A model generated the notes under the pieces. It ran no database searches. It was not told the DNA's origin and was given only the letters and a program-made list of their open reading frames with translations. DNA of 64,000 nt from Aphelocoma coerulescens (taxonomy: Eukaryota > Chordata > Aves > Passeriformes > Corvidae), in contig NC_091023.1 in NCBI RefSeq assembly GCF_041296385.1, positions 21,046,924 to 21,110,923 of the forward strand. The letters are read 5' to 3'. The position numbers were made by a program, and so were the translations under genes. Shown one piece after another: positions 48,658 through 61,382 of this stretch (the first letter of the stretch is position 1; every line of letters begins with the position of its first letter).

Positions 48658-51600
48658 CGCTTGTAACCCCATCCCAGGCTCATACATAAGCTTGAACCTC
48701 ATTTTCAAACATGTTGGTCAATTCTTGCCTGATCATGCTAAATACCTATAATCAGACAATTTTCTGAGCATTTGAGTACTGGATTTTAAAAAGCATCTTT
48801 AGAGACTCAGGTTTGAAAACGGAATTCATTTGACAAGATTTTTTGCTACTCATTGACAAAGATTTCCCTACATGCACATTTAACTCCAGTATAGAAAAAT
48901 CAAGTATTAACTAGTCAAGGATTGCAATGGAATAGCTCCTGGATCATAAAACCAGAAGTTATTTCAGTAGACTGCAGAAATAAGGTACATTGAATAACTT
49001 CAAGTAATACAGTTTTTCAGATAGCTCCTGTTGAAATCAACACCTGAATAAACATATATCAGTCTGAAATCACAACTGAACAAGAGATTAGAAACATCAT
49101 CAAACATCCATGATCATGTGACTTAGGGGACACTAATTGAGCTGAAGTAATCAGGATATAACTGCACTTGACAGATCATCATGTCAATTTGAGTGCAAAA
49201 CCTTATCTACTACGTATTTTATGTCAGTTTTTAATTAAGTTCAAACACAGAACTTTAAGTGAAGAAATATAATCATCACACGCATTTATGTAACAGCAGG
49301 ACTTACATACAAAAAACACTGCATGCAACATGATACAATTAAAAAACTGAATAAATAGAAAATAGCATATACTTAATAATGCATATAATCTCAGAAAAAT
49401 ATTTTGTGATACTATCAAATTGCATATGCAAAAATCAATACTGAATCTATGCAATGTACAGAATTGTTGAAGTATAAAACTATTTGTACAGGAATATGTC
49501 AGAACTCCTAGACAGATGTCCCTGTAATGAAAAGCCTTCACTTGTTTTGTGCATAAACAATACCCCATCTAAATCTGGTATCCCTAATATTTTTCCCCTA
49601 ATAGATTTATATCTGATTAATCAAGTATGCTGCCTACTGACAACATATTCTCCTTTTTTAACAAATATTCATAGATCTTGAGACTCGAAGCCTAATCCTA
49701 CTATGAAGAGCTTAATGAATAAACTCCTTGGTATTTGATCATCTTTTCTGACCTACAATGAAGAATCCAGAAATAAAACTCTTCAGATGAAGAGCGTTTG
49801 CAAATAAGCAATGCCTAAAATAAAGTCCTTTAAGGAGGCTCTAAACTAGGATGGCCTAATGTGATACAGGATAAATGTGTCACAGTCAACATCAAAGAGA
49901 ATTGAAAATGCTTCAGATGGTGTAGCTGAATTTGATAACCTCACACTACTTTCATTCTTTACCCGCTTTATAGCAATCAAAAGCAAAGCATCACACAGGA
50001 AAATATTGGTGCAGAACAGAATTCTGAAAATGTATCTTAATTATTTACAACTCTGGTAGAAAAACTCTTGATGCTTCAGGTGGGAGTAGAGAGAAGATAC
50101 ATAAAAAATGCTTCACACTGTTCATGCTTAATTCTTCTCATGAACTTCTGTTTAAAAAACGAACAGAATTTAAAGTGATCATGAAAATAAAATCCAAGAG
50201 TACTGGTATAAATGTAAGTTTTCATATACAGGATGTCTGAATTAGATCAGCTCCCTATTTAACTTGTTCTTCTTTCAAATGCCAGTAAGAGACATCTGCA
50301 GAACTTTGTTATCTTCCTACTTGTTATGACTCTAGATTTGGTAAGTACAGTAACATGCACTGCCACACAATATGCTGGCATCTTTCTCTATTTGTTTCCT
50401 TGGATTCATGTTTAGCAGAGTCCAAATAGCCAGAAATTATCATACTGTTTTGCATATTGATATCATAGTGTGAGATGGCACAGCCAGAGTTTATTAAATA
50501 TGGTAGTCTTTATTTTCTCTGACAGGTAGCAAACTACGAAGGAGAAACACATATAATATTATCACAAGGCTGTAGTTTAACAGGAGAAGATATATATCCT
50601 TTATCACTCCATGCCCTTCCTCTGACTGAAAAGAAGACAGGCTTGATTTGCACTTGTGCAGCACTTGGCAGAGAACTTTATTTATCTTGGATGAGGATCG
50701 TATAATACGGAAAGTAACGGACTCTTCCAATTATTCCCCTTGTATAATTAATGATTCAAATTTCACATGATCAGAGTTGACTATAAACTCGGTATAATGA
50801 ACATCTGACATGTGGAACTACATAAAATAGATGTTCAAAGTCTCATAAAAATTCATTATGTTGTGCTACAAACCTTTCCAGTAACAGTCAGTTCTAGTTA
50901 TCTGTTCCACTCACCCGTTTTGTTACAGGAGGTAGATTTGTTTGCAGCCTACAATGGATCTCTGCACTGCAGTCACTGTGATGATTCAGTATTGATCAGT
51001 GACTGTATTTTGTAGACCAAAAAAAGATCAAAAGAGTCTACCTAGAAAAGCATTTTGATCTGAGTAATTTTACTGTCTGCAGCAGAATGCTGGGAGTCTT
51101 TGTATACCTGGCTCTATTATTCACACAGTGTTTGATCTCATTCAAGTTACTTAAACCATTCATGCTTTGGTTTTATAATTTTAGAAGTTAAAGTATTAAA
51201 AAAAAAATTACCCCTATTTCACAGGAAAAGGCATTAGGAAGTGGTAAGAAATGGGATTTTTAAGTGAGATCACTGCATGAATGCTTGCATTACACTTCCT
51301 ACCAATTGAGCTGTATTGCTCAGGCATACAGGGTCACATCAACCTGTCATCTAGTCCTTATCTCCAAGAGTGACCAGCAGCATAAGTGAGGGGAAGAATG
51401 GAAGAATAGGATGAGCCACAGACACCTGGAGACTGATCACTACTGAAATCCTAGATCTTTTTCATCTGCTCCCTTCTTAGACACGAGACAGGTGAGTAGG
51501 AAAACTGACACTTAAAGCCAAAGGGAAAAATTACACACATACTGATGTGTTTCAACACCAGGCCTGAAGGATTTCCATTCAAACCAAAGTATATGGTCAT

Positions 51601-53648
51601 TAGTGGCAAAAAACACTTTGTAAATTAATTCCCATTAGATAGATTTACATTAAAAACCCAAGAGCTTAATTGAAAAGGATAATTTGTACATGACTGCAAT
51701 CTCCCAAATAGTGGTAAACTTAACAACAACAAAGACAGTTCACTGTACACAGCAGGACTTTCTTCATTTATGTTTATAGGAGTGCTTTAGTTTTACAACA
51801 ACCTTCACCATGTTCTAGCAAATACCCTGGTAAGATTTTATAAAAAAAAAAGGAAGCTTCAAAAGTTTACAGTTTCTCTATAGATGTTCACTCTGAAATT
51901 CTTTCTAATTGCCTATCTTTGGGAGAAAGTTCATGGGAGCACAGAATTTCAGATTAATGAGGTTTAACGATAATGTACCATACCAAACAAAAAGCAAATT
52001 TAATTACTGACTTCATCTAACACAAAACTAACAGATAACTTCAATTGCCACTATTTTCTATGTAGGTCCTGAGCACTCGATCTGTCTGGGATGTTTGCCT
52101 CCATCCCCCCACTCCCTGTGTCACATTTTGTCTCTTGAAAACTGCAAGGCTAAGGGAAAAAAGCAGCAATGTGAGAAAACTATATATAAATGTTTAATCA
52201 TTACTGATGAATCTGCTGTTCAGCTTTTTGAAACATACTGATGAGAGAATGATGATCATTTTATCCTAACAAATTTGAAGCCAACCAATCATCTGAATTG
52301 CTCATTCACCTCTTTTGACAAATAAGTGATGAGTCCTACGTCAGAAGTGAAATCTCTCTCTTAAGCTTCTTCAAATCAACAGGAAGACTGCAAATTCAAC
52401 CTTCACTCTTCTCAAATGCATTGCTGTCCTCAGCATTATCTCTTTAGCTATTACTATTATTAAATAGTTATACACAATTTCTTATCAAAAGACCAGTTTT
52501 TTCTCTCTTCCATTAGGGCTACTACTGAACAACAGCACACTCTGTGCTCCAGCACATCAACAGCTTCACCATTACTTCAAGGAAAAATGTATCATGGTAC
52601 ATTACAGAATTATACAAGGCTTCTTCTTATAGTCTCTATTTTCTCAATAAATTGAGAGTTTTTTAAAAATCCCACAAGGATTACTGTGGTTCAGAACTTT
52701 ACATGAAATCAGACACAAGCTGTTGTGTTCACCCAGAGTCAACCAGACATGGACTGGCTCTTAATACACTGCTGGCTAGGAATATTCCTTCTTTCCAAAA
52801 ATTCTGCTCTCACAGAATACCTGTCTTCTCAGGGAAATAAAACAGACATGCTACACCTGTCACAGAAAAAGCAGAATAAGCTGCCCTTTAGATGATTCTG
52901 TCCTGCAGCCTCCTGACAAAGCTTTTTGAGAAACAGACACTGTGCAGCCTTTTATCTTTCTAAAATTAGTGTCATTTTCCAGCCCAAATTCATGCTTTGC
53001 TCCAGGCACTTCAGCTGTTGAAAATTCCTTCAATACTAACAAGCTTCCTGCATCCTACCTGGAATGGTTAAGCACTTGTTCCTTCCAAAATAACCTTTTC
53101 TTCTTTTCTACTGGTTGTGGGGACAATCAGTTCATTTTTAACATATCTAGTCAGCCATGCATGGACAACATTAGTTCTGCCTAACCACAACAGCTTAAGC
53201 CATGAAACATGAGGTCCTCTGCTTTCCTCTTTAGTATGCTAACACAAGTCATAAAATTAATCAAGCTTTTTTATGACTTGTTGTATTGTACTCCTATTCC
53301 ACAATAACCTTCCAAAAGCAATAAACAAGGGATACAGCACATGAAAGTACATTGGTTGCCCTCAAAATTTGTTTTTACTGTTATCATCACTGTGTGTAGC
53401 ACAGGATACAGTGGCTAAATTAATTTGCCTCCTCCCTTCCAAGACCACAGTTTTGAATCAATTCATTTAAACAGGCATTATGACAAAATACACATTTTTT
53501 TCTGCTGAAAGATGGACACGTACAAAACAAAACTGAATTACTGTTTATTACTGTTTAAACATGCACCTCATCCAGAATGTTCTCTGGAAGATGTTCCTTC
53601 AATGAAACACTGTGCAGCATCTTTGCTGGAAGACTGTAGTCTTACTTT

Positions 53649-53659
53649 CCCCCCCCCCC
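53649..53659. repeat. Poly(C) tract
   Basis: Eleven consecutive C bases in otherwise AT-rich intron sequence. Confidence 0.93.
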
Positions 53660-53927
53660 TACATCAGCAATAAGTTTTTTCAAGCAATAATCTGTGTGAC
53701 TTTGCTAATGGCATTATTTCTAGGGAGATACTTTGAATGCATTCATCTGGCTCTATTCAAGGTATTTCGCTCTTATCATGATGTACATTTTCCTGGTGAA
53801 ACTTAGAGAAAAAGCTGCCTGAAGGTTCAGATAACAATACATTGTTTATTCTACAGAATAAACAAATTAAGGAACATAGAGACATGCTTAGAATTTAAGT
53901 GTTGTTATTCCAAAAACACAAAAAAGC

Positions 53928-54000
53928 GCCACAGAATTATAGAGTTACTGATGCCTTGATGTTAAAAATCACATTATTAGTAGTCCAACAAGGCCTAATG
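53928..54000 (-). mobile_element. Possible degraded CR1 LINE 3' tail
   Basis: The stretch begins CACAGAATTATAGAGT and continues to TTAAAAATCAC and AGTAGTCCAAC. It follows the order of blocks in the reverse complement of a CR1 3' end (CACAGAATCATAGAAT, then TTAAAGATCATC, then TAGTCCAAC). Divergence is high, and the identification is tentative. Confidence 0.42.
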
Positions 54001-54092
54001 AACCATACTGCAGCACTAATAAACCCTCCCTAGTGATGGTATCTACACAGAGAAGGTTTCAAGTCAGTATTAAGAATTAGTGCTCAATGCCT

Positions 54093-54114
54093 TATATATA
54101 TATTTTTTTTTTTT
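54093..54114. repeat. (TA)n followed by poly(T)
   Basis: A short alternating TA stretch runs directly into 12 T bases. It lies downstream of exon A in the sense of transcription, about 190 bp into the intron. Confidence 0.9.
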
Positions 54115-54299
54115 AAACCACATCTTCCATCTATCAGATTTTAGGAGCATAGTTTTAGACTGTTCACAGGTTCTTCTAGAAAGCATCTAAGCAAAACACC
54201 CCGAATCAGCTACACCTCCTAGTTTTATAGTTATAGAAGGTGGATTTGGAGTCCTTGAGGAACATTCCACAGGTGTTAAGTGTCTTTGAAAAGCATTAC

Positions 54300-54443
54300 C
54301 TGTAGCTGGCAGCTGGAGGGGAGTACACCTGTCTTTCTGGGCAGTGTCCTCAGGTGGGGAAACAAGTTTTCTGGCAAGCACTGCAGAAATTGGTTGTACC
54401 AAAAGTGTTGTGAGGTTCAGTCGATTTTGCCTGTAGCTTCCAT
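54300..54443 (-). CDS. NAALADL2: NAALADL2 exon A (PA-domain end / peptidase-domain junction)
   Basis: This internal exon is read on the minus strand from 54443 to 54300. It is preceded by a pyrimidine-rich acceptor ending in AAG and followed by the donor CAG|GTAATG. It opens with two bases of a split codon, gives 47 full codons (chain residues 1-47) and ends on one base. The peptide includes LNLTTLLVQPISAVLARKLV and then KDRCTPLQLPAT. The PIS.xxA.KL pattern matches the PSMA/transferrin-receptor family segment where the PA domain passes back into the M28 peptidase domain. An N-glycosylation sequon (NLT) lies at residues 9-11, consistent with a lumenal or extracellular position. The leftover G joins the GC that opens exon B to make a Gly codon. 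The preceding exon of the gene was not found in the window. The NAALADL2 assignment depends on the linked exons C to E, which match more strongly. Confidence 0.88.
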
Positions 54444-57400
54444 CTTAAATAACAGAAAGAGAAAAGCAATTTAGTAAATGAAAATTAGATTTCTCTCCTT
54501 CATAAACCAAATACAAAAATGCAAACATCTACCATATAGCTTAAAACAAGTGATTTAGATTAAGCAGCTGTTGTTTTGTGCTTACCATACTGGAAAAAAA
54601 AAAAAAGCTTCTTCAAGAACATGTACTACAAAATTACATGAACATATTACAGTATTTGGGCAATAGTTCCACAAGGAAGAAACTGTTAAAGAGTCCAAGC
54701 AGATATTTGATTGTGAATTAAACACAACATATTAAATTGGTGTGTAGTTAAAGGAATCACTGAAAAACAGAATTACTGATCAGCAATAACTTTCAAATTC
54801 AAGTAAAAACTGAACACCTGGAGGAGGTTTGGAATAGGAGGGTACTAAATACACACATCAAGATGGAGAAAGATATAGATCAGTAAGCATCAGAATACCT
54901 AATTTACAGCTTAAAGATGTTAAGAAGACATTGCTCAAACCTCTCAATATTAGCAGGTTCATGCAAATATTAAAATCTCCCTTTAACTGAAAAAATGTGA
55001 GTTTCCATACACATGCCTAACATTTGATCATGGAAAGGTTTCTGATGAGATAATGAGATATTTTGGGAGACCAACTGACAGAACTGGGCAAAAAAAAAGC
55101 ACCTAATTTTGCACATGGAAATGCTCTGAAGCACTTCAGGACAAAACACCTCTTTCTCTCAGCTATTTCAGCTGGCCTAATATGGGGAGCATCTCTTCCT
55201 ATGGAAAGCAAGAACACTTCTGGCAGAAGAAAAGCACACCATGGAAAAGGAGCAGAGGTTGATAGCCTGGGGCAGGACACAGCTCTAACACAACCTGAAA
55301 CACCCTCAAAGCCTTCCAACGTATCTGCCCCTGCTGAATCATGTCCAGACTTTCAACTAGAGATTCAGAATACAAGGCCTCTCCCTGAGACCTCTGTGAA
55401 ACAAACACTGTACTTCCTGTCAACACTGAGTTCTTTACTACCCAACATCATCCTTTAAATTCTGCACAGGCACAAAGGGAGAAAGCTATCAGCAATCAGC
55501 AGCACGTTTCAAATAAATTTCTATAAAACTACTATCAGGACTGTTGCTACTAAATCACATTAAAAAAAAAAATCTAGACACATCCTCATTTTTTTTTTTT
55601 TCTTTTTGTTCTAGGAACTTCTGTAACTTTTTACAGTATACCCTTAATTATAATGCAAAAATCGACCAAAGCTCTATACCATTTAATTATGGAAAAACAA
55701 AAGGTGTTGTTCCACTTTAACACACAGTGGCAAGATTATCAGTGCTCAGTTTGAAGAGAATCAGATAAATATTTAAGTAGAAAGGTAAAGCTCATTCAAA
55801 ATATAATTTTAAAAAAGCTTTGTTTCATCAAATTTTGTCTGGGTTCAAAATCTCTTAAAGTTGCCACTTCAGTAAACTGATGGCAAAATCGCTCTGGTCA
55901 AGCTTTGAAAGTCTGCTTCTGCAATCAAAAAGAATCCTAAAAAGTCCATCAGAGATGTGAAATTGAGACATTATTTTCTGTCCAGTGTTTGTCAATCTGC
56001 AGACTGTATTACAGGAGCAATGAAGCTCAAAAAATTTCAGATGAGGAAAATCTCTCCTTTCTCCAGTTACTCACAACCTGAGATCCATACCTGAATAACC
56101 TGTGAAAGATACACTTTCAAGAACAGCTTACAGGAGAAACCCCTCCTTTAGATACCCTTAGTATTTATTTCACAATAAAGATGGAGTTTGAAGTACGGGA
56201 GAAAAAGAAAAATAAAATCTATAGAAAGGCAGATTTAAGTTATCTGGGCAGATTTATCTGAGAGAAAAACTTTCTAATAGAGGAACTCATGAAGACTTGC
56301 CTAGGCAGGTGATAAAATCTCTTCAACGGAAATCTTTTTAGAGAAAAATGAAAGCAAACATCTGTCAGGAATGATGCAGATATGGCTGATTCCCTCCCTG
56401 AGGGAAGGTGCTACATTAGATGGCCTCTTGACATCTTTTCCAGGCCTGATTTCTATAAAATTCTGTAGTAACCGAACTTGACAAACTATTAACAAAGAAA
56501 AAAAGCACTATTGGAATGAATATTAAAAAATTCTTAAAAAAAGAAATGAAAAAGTTAGAGTTCCTTTCCCTCTGCCAGGCATTTATTAGTTGCCACTTGT
56601 TAAGGAGGCTGAGGAAGGCAATATGCATCATGACCAGATTTCAAAAGGGAACCATTCAAGACCAATCTCTGCGGTGCACATTTAAAAACGTGGAGATTTC
56701 CAGGGCTCTAGTTAAAGCCTAATCATTCAGTTTTTAAATACTCATGGGCTTGGTGCTGTAGTGAGAGTGAAACAGTGCAGTGCAACTTCATAAAGAAACC
56801 AGCATATCAAAAGAACTTGGAAATTCTTGCTGGCACTTTCTCTGCTGGGTGCCAAACCCTTGGGAGCACAGAGCTCTTTCAGGATCTGTGGGAACAACAA
56901 ATGCTTCGAGGATAATTTAAATTTGACATTTTTCCTGTAATGAAATTTAGTTTTATAGCATGAAATTCTTCCAAGAAGCAGAATTCCTTTTTCTCTGCAA
57001 GTCTAACAGTGTAACCCTGCCAGGCCTAGAACCACTATTAATTTCAGAAAGTCTCTGGAGAACTTACTGTAAAGCAAGAAGGAAAATACAGTAATCAATT
57101 ATTTAGTTAATTTTAGGAGCACAAAAAAACGCTGCCTTAAGAAAGTTTTTGCATGGAAAGCAAGGCCTGCATTTCTACTTCTGCAGTGACTTTTGATGTT
57201 TGATGTTTTCTTTTTCAGTCCAAGCTCAAACCTTGAGCACCAGTTTCCACACTGCTCAGTCAGGGACGCACATTTCTAACCCAGCACTTCACAGTGCTCC
57301 TTCACTTAACTTACTAGTACTGGTAACATGTTCTGAGATTTCTGAACTTAATAGTAACACTTGTGCACCATACCCCACTCGATTCTAGGTTAATGTACAA

Positions 57401-59223
57401 GTTTATCATCATTTCAGTGATTTTTCTGAAGACTGAAAAATCAGAGAGTTAGTCACAATGTCATACTTCTCTAGCCCCAAAATATTGCTTCACCCCCAGC
57501 TTCCTCAGTGTTATGCAAATAGTATTTTATATTTCTCTTAGAAGTTTTGTGCTATATAAATCAACTTCCTCTTCATTTTTGTTTAAATTCCAAATTCAAA
57601 GTAAGACTGGACAGAGCACTTTATGTCATCATTATCTGTTTATTCAAGGCACCTTCTGCCAGGATCAGATAAACCAAAAAGTTAACAACTAAAACTGTCT
57701 AAAAAGTTTACTGACAGAATTCATCAAAATAATTCCTTCTACGACCTGAAACACTGTTTTAATGATGTTCCCCCAAAAATAAAGACAAAAAAAGTAGTCT
57801 GACTGAACAACGGGGCATAATTGTATGTACCCACATCTTTGACCTTCTGCTGCATTAATAATACAGCACTATTAGTTTTGAAATATCTGAAGTGAATGGC
57901 TCATTAATTTTTCACCTTAAGCTTAATAGAAATTTGACAAACAGTTTTATGCTGAGAATAGACACTCCAAGCAGGACTTCCCAGCACGTGACAGGAATAA
58001 ATTAGAGCATAAAAGACAGAATAACGTGGGTTTGGTCAAGTAAGACAGTTCTGTCACTCAGTTGCCTGAAGTGAACAGTTAGAGCAGTGCATTCCATTTA
58101 TCCATTCCCAGTGCATACTCTGCACTGTCCTTTGTCAGCACTTGATCTTGTATTAAGCATGACAAACTCAAAGATGTACAAACTGACATGGCGTAGACAT
58201 TTATGGTTTTGGTGCTTTGAACTTGTACACAGCTTCCCCCCACCTTTGCTGGTAACATTCAACAGCTGTTAGCTCCTACTGGTTCTCCTGCAGCCAGCCA
58301 CAATGATTTGTTTATATTTCTCTGAATAAATCATTTTATCTGTGGTTCTTCTGGCTTTATCTAACCAAACTGAAAGGAGCTGTGCAGCACCTATGACAGG
58401 GAGGCTCCACAAGCTGGTTGGTGGCTCTGGGTACTAAACTCACACCATGACTGGTAATCATCATAATTTTGCTATGCAGCAGCTACTTGATTAAATCTTC
58501 AGCTACAGCTGCTTACAATACTGTCCCCATGTCCATTTTAAAGGCAAACTATTCTAATTCAAAAAATCAGCCTTCAATTAAACCTTCACATCCCACTTAG
58601 TCTCTGCTATAAAATGCACCTGCCTGCTAGACCTCACAAAGTCACTGACGTATTTTCTGCCTTCCTAAATTTTCTCTTTGAACAAAGAAACTCATTATAG
58701 CTGTTATTTCTTGCTGAAAGTGGATACAGTCAAAATATTGACCCAGAAAAACTGATGCTGTTCTGCAAATAGTTATGAACAGGAAATTCTGGGAAAGAAC
58801 TCCCCATCTGCTCAGTTTGGACTTCCAAAGTCAGATAACATGTTTTTCTGCATATTAACTTAAGGAGAGACCTCCTCCTCTAACAAAAATGGTGCTGAGC
58901 ACTCCATGGTGTTTAAAATGGAAGTAAGAATTGATTTTATTAATGGGAAGGAGAAGACCAAACTTCAGACTGTCAAATATCAGCTAGGATAAGCAAAAAA
59001 ATAACTGTCACAGAAGAAAGTTACCCAAGAGGAGCAGAACCTGGAGCAGGTGCCTACAGAGCAGAACTGGTAACAAGCAGTTTCCTGCTATGTCTTTATT
59101 CAGTTCTCTATGAATTATCCACTGGAACTACAATGTGGAACATATGTCAGCTTTGAAGTGCTTTGCTTCACTAGCCACTGGTAGAAATATGGAGGAAGAG
59201 AAAAACATTTGCTTCTCTTTCGT

Positions 59224-59257
59224 AAAAAAAAAGAAAAAAAGGAAAAAAAAAAAGAAG
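59224..59257. repeat. Purine (A/G) tract
   Basis: Over 30 bases of A with scattered G and no pyrimidines. Confidence 0.92.
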
Positions 59258-59717
59258 TTTAAAATTCTGCAACCAGGGGGATTTTAACAACAGCCACAAG
59301 AAAAGCCTCTCAAAGCAGCTTTACAGGCAATGGAGCATGAGATGATGAATCACAACAGCATCGTGGCAGCTTGCATTTCAGGATGCACGGCCACAAATGG
59401 ACAGGGGATGCTTAGAACTATGTAGTGATTGGAGATATGGGTGAGGAAGATGTCTGTGCCTGTGAAAGATTTATGCACATTTACAGAAAATACAGAACTG
59501 AAAGGCAGTGAGATTCACCCAGAAGAGAAACAAGCTACTGAGAATCCTCAGAAAGGATCTAAAAAACATTTTTCAATTTTGTCTTAACATTGCTGATAGT
59601 TAAAAAAAATTCTTCAAAAACAGCTTTTTAAAAAATTCACATTCTTATGACGTTAGGAGTTAACAAAAAGTTTAAAAGAAAACTGAAGTTACCATACCAC
59701 CTGTGATAAACTCCCCA

Positions 59718-59732
59718 AATAATAATAATAAT
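59718..59732. repeat. (AAT)n trinucleotide repeat
   Basis: Five AAT units in the intron upstream of exon A. Confidence 0.92.
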
Positions 59733-61368
59733 ACATCCACTGATACATAGAGAAAACCAGAACCCTACAGAAATACTGATTTGCTTTTTAAAGTATATTC
59801 ACTGTATTCTGTTTGCATAACATTTTGTCAAGGGAGTGGATGCAAATCTGTGTATGTATCACTCAAGACTGTCTCTTTAAACTGATTTCTGCCATCCTTA
59901 AAAATAAACCTAAATATTCTATAGTTAATATGAAAAAACCCCAAACCCTCCAGAACTTGCTGTCATCTTTTTCCCTACCTCACAAGGAAATGTGCTTAAC
60001 CACCATGAAAGAGAAAAAAAACATCACTCCCCTCTCTCTCAGTGCAAATCACTCTTGTCTTAATGCCTACTTAATGTACTTTAAAAATACTGTCAGTCTT
60101 GGTTCTTTTTATGATACATAGAATAAAAAGCAACACATTTATTGTGTAAAAGCAAACTGCTTTGACACACTGATGCAAAACCATCTCATTAATTTCCCTG
60201 CTCCTTTCTGAGAATATTTATTAAAATGGCAAGAATAAAAAGAAAACCAAACAACTTTTCACAATACCCTCACCATTTTAAATCCCCCTTTCCACTTAGC
60301 TCATTGTAGTGGCTAATAAATACAATGACACAGAGGTGGCCAAAATAGAGCAGCATTACATAACATTTCCACATCAACTGACACGAAGTAAAATTTTTCC
60401 TTTTTAAGTATCCTACAGTTGTGTAACCACTAAGTTGTAAAAAGGAAAGAGCAGTTCTTCCACATATTACAAATAGCTAAATCATATTTTTATGTTCTAC
60501 TAACAATGGAATGTAGCAGGAGAGAACGGGCAAGACAATTCTCAGGTTTTCCTGTGTTAGCAAATGCCTGTCTCACTGCTGAACTGAAAGAAACTCTCCA
60601 CTGACAGACAGCAGGTTTGGCCACATGACAAAAACAACTCCCACTGTCCAACATTTTAACAGTGGTGGTGGATATTTCAAAGGGTTAATCGAAGTCTTAT
60701 GGGTTACAAGACACAAAATAAATCTCTCTTGATGCTTTAAAAATAAGCTTATTTTAAAAATTCAATAATCATAAATATAAGGTTCTGCACTGTTTATTCT
60801 TTGCCATTCATACTGAATTCAAACTAGCATATTCAATACTTTAGTATTTCATTTTGGATTCTATTTGAGGCATTCTTGATAGCAGAACATCTGCTTAGCA
60901 CCTTCTACCTTCATTAAATATAAGATCATAGCTACAACCCACTGTAAGGGGGGTGTGTGGAATTAATCAATGCTGAAAAGATTGGAAACACTCAGAAACA
61001 TCAGCCATGTAAAAAGGTGACCACAAACTGCTGCAACCATATTATCCAAATCTTAATTTGGATTATAATTTGATATCTTTTACTTTCCTAAAATATACAA
61101 AGGTATTAATCCAATAGAGTTCAGCAGAACTACTCAAAGCAATTGCTCTGATGTTCAGAACTACTGCACAATCCAAATTATTAAGTATCAGACACATATT
61201 TGGACTTTGCTTTTTAATCCTTCTCTTAGGGAAAACTACTTCAGGAATCCTATACCTGGAAGCCTATGTGTGAAATGTACCTGTTTGTTGCTCCCAGAAA
61301 ATATATTACCCAGACTATTTGCTATAGGATATTCCTGAACTGGAATCTGGAGGGAAGCTCATGTGTAC

Positions 61369-61382
61369 GTGTGTGTGTGTGT
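61369..61382. repeat. (GT)n dinucleotide repeat
   Basis: Seven GT units, with a degenerate GTGTAC flank just before them. The tract lies in the intron upstream of exon A. Confidence 0.93.

Larger units (their letters stand above)
46047..54299 (-). other. Intron between exons A and B (8.25 kb)
   Basis: The intron is bounded by donor GTAATG at its right end and acceptor AACAG at its left end. It holds poly(A) at 46143-46157, (AACC)n at 46800-46820, poly(T) at 48320-48333 and 48642-48657, poly(C) at 53649-53659, and a possible CR1 tail near 53928-54000. No coding exon or RNA gene was seen. Short open frames on both strands show no recognisable motif. Confidence 0.8.

Noticed and set aside
49224..49568. 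114-codon Cys/Phe/Ile-rich minus-strand open frame
   Set aside because: AT-driven composition, no family resemblance and no matching splice phase to flanking exons.
55063..55458. 131-codon plus-strand open frame, with a 100-codon frame opposite
   Set aside because: No family motif in either translation; a stretch open on both strands is explained by local composition.
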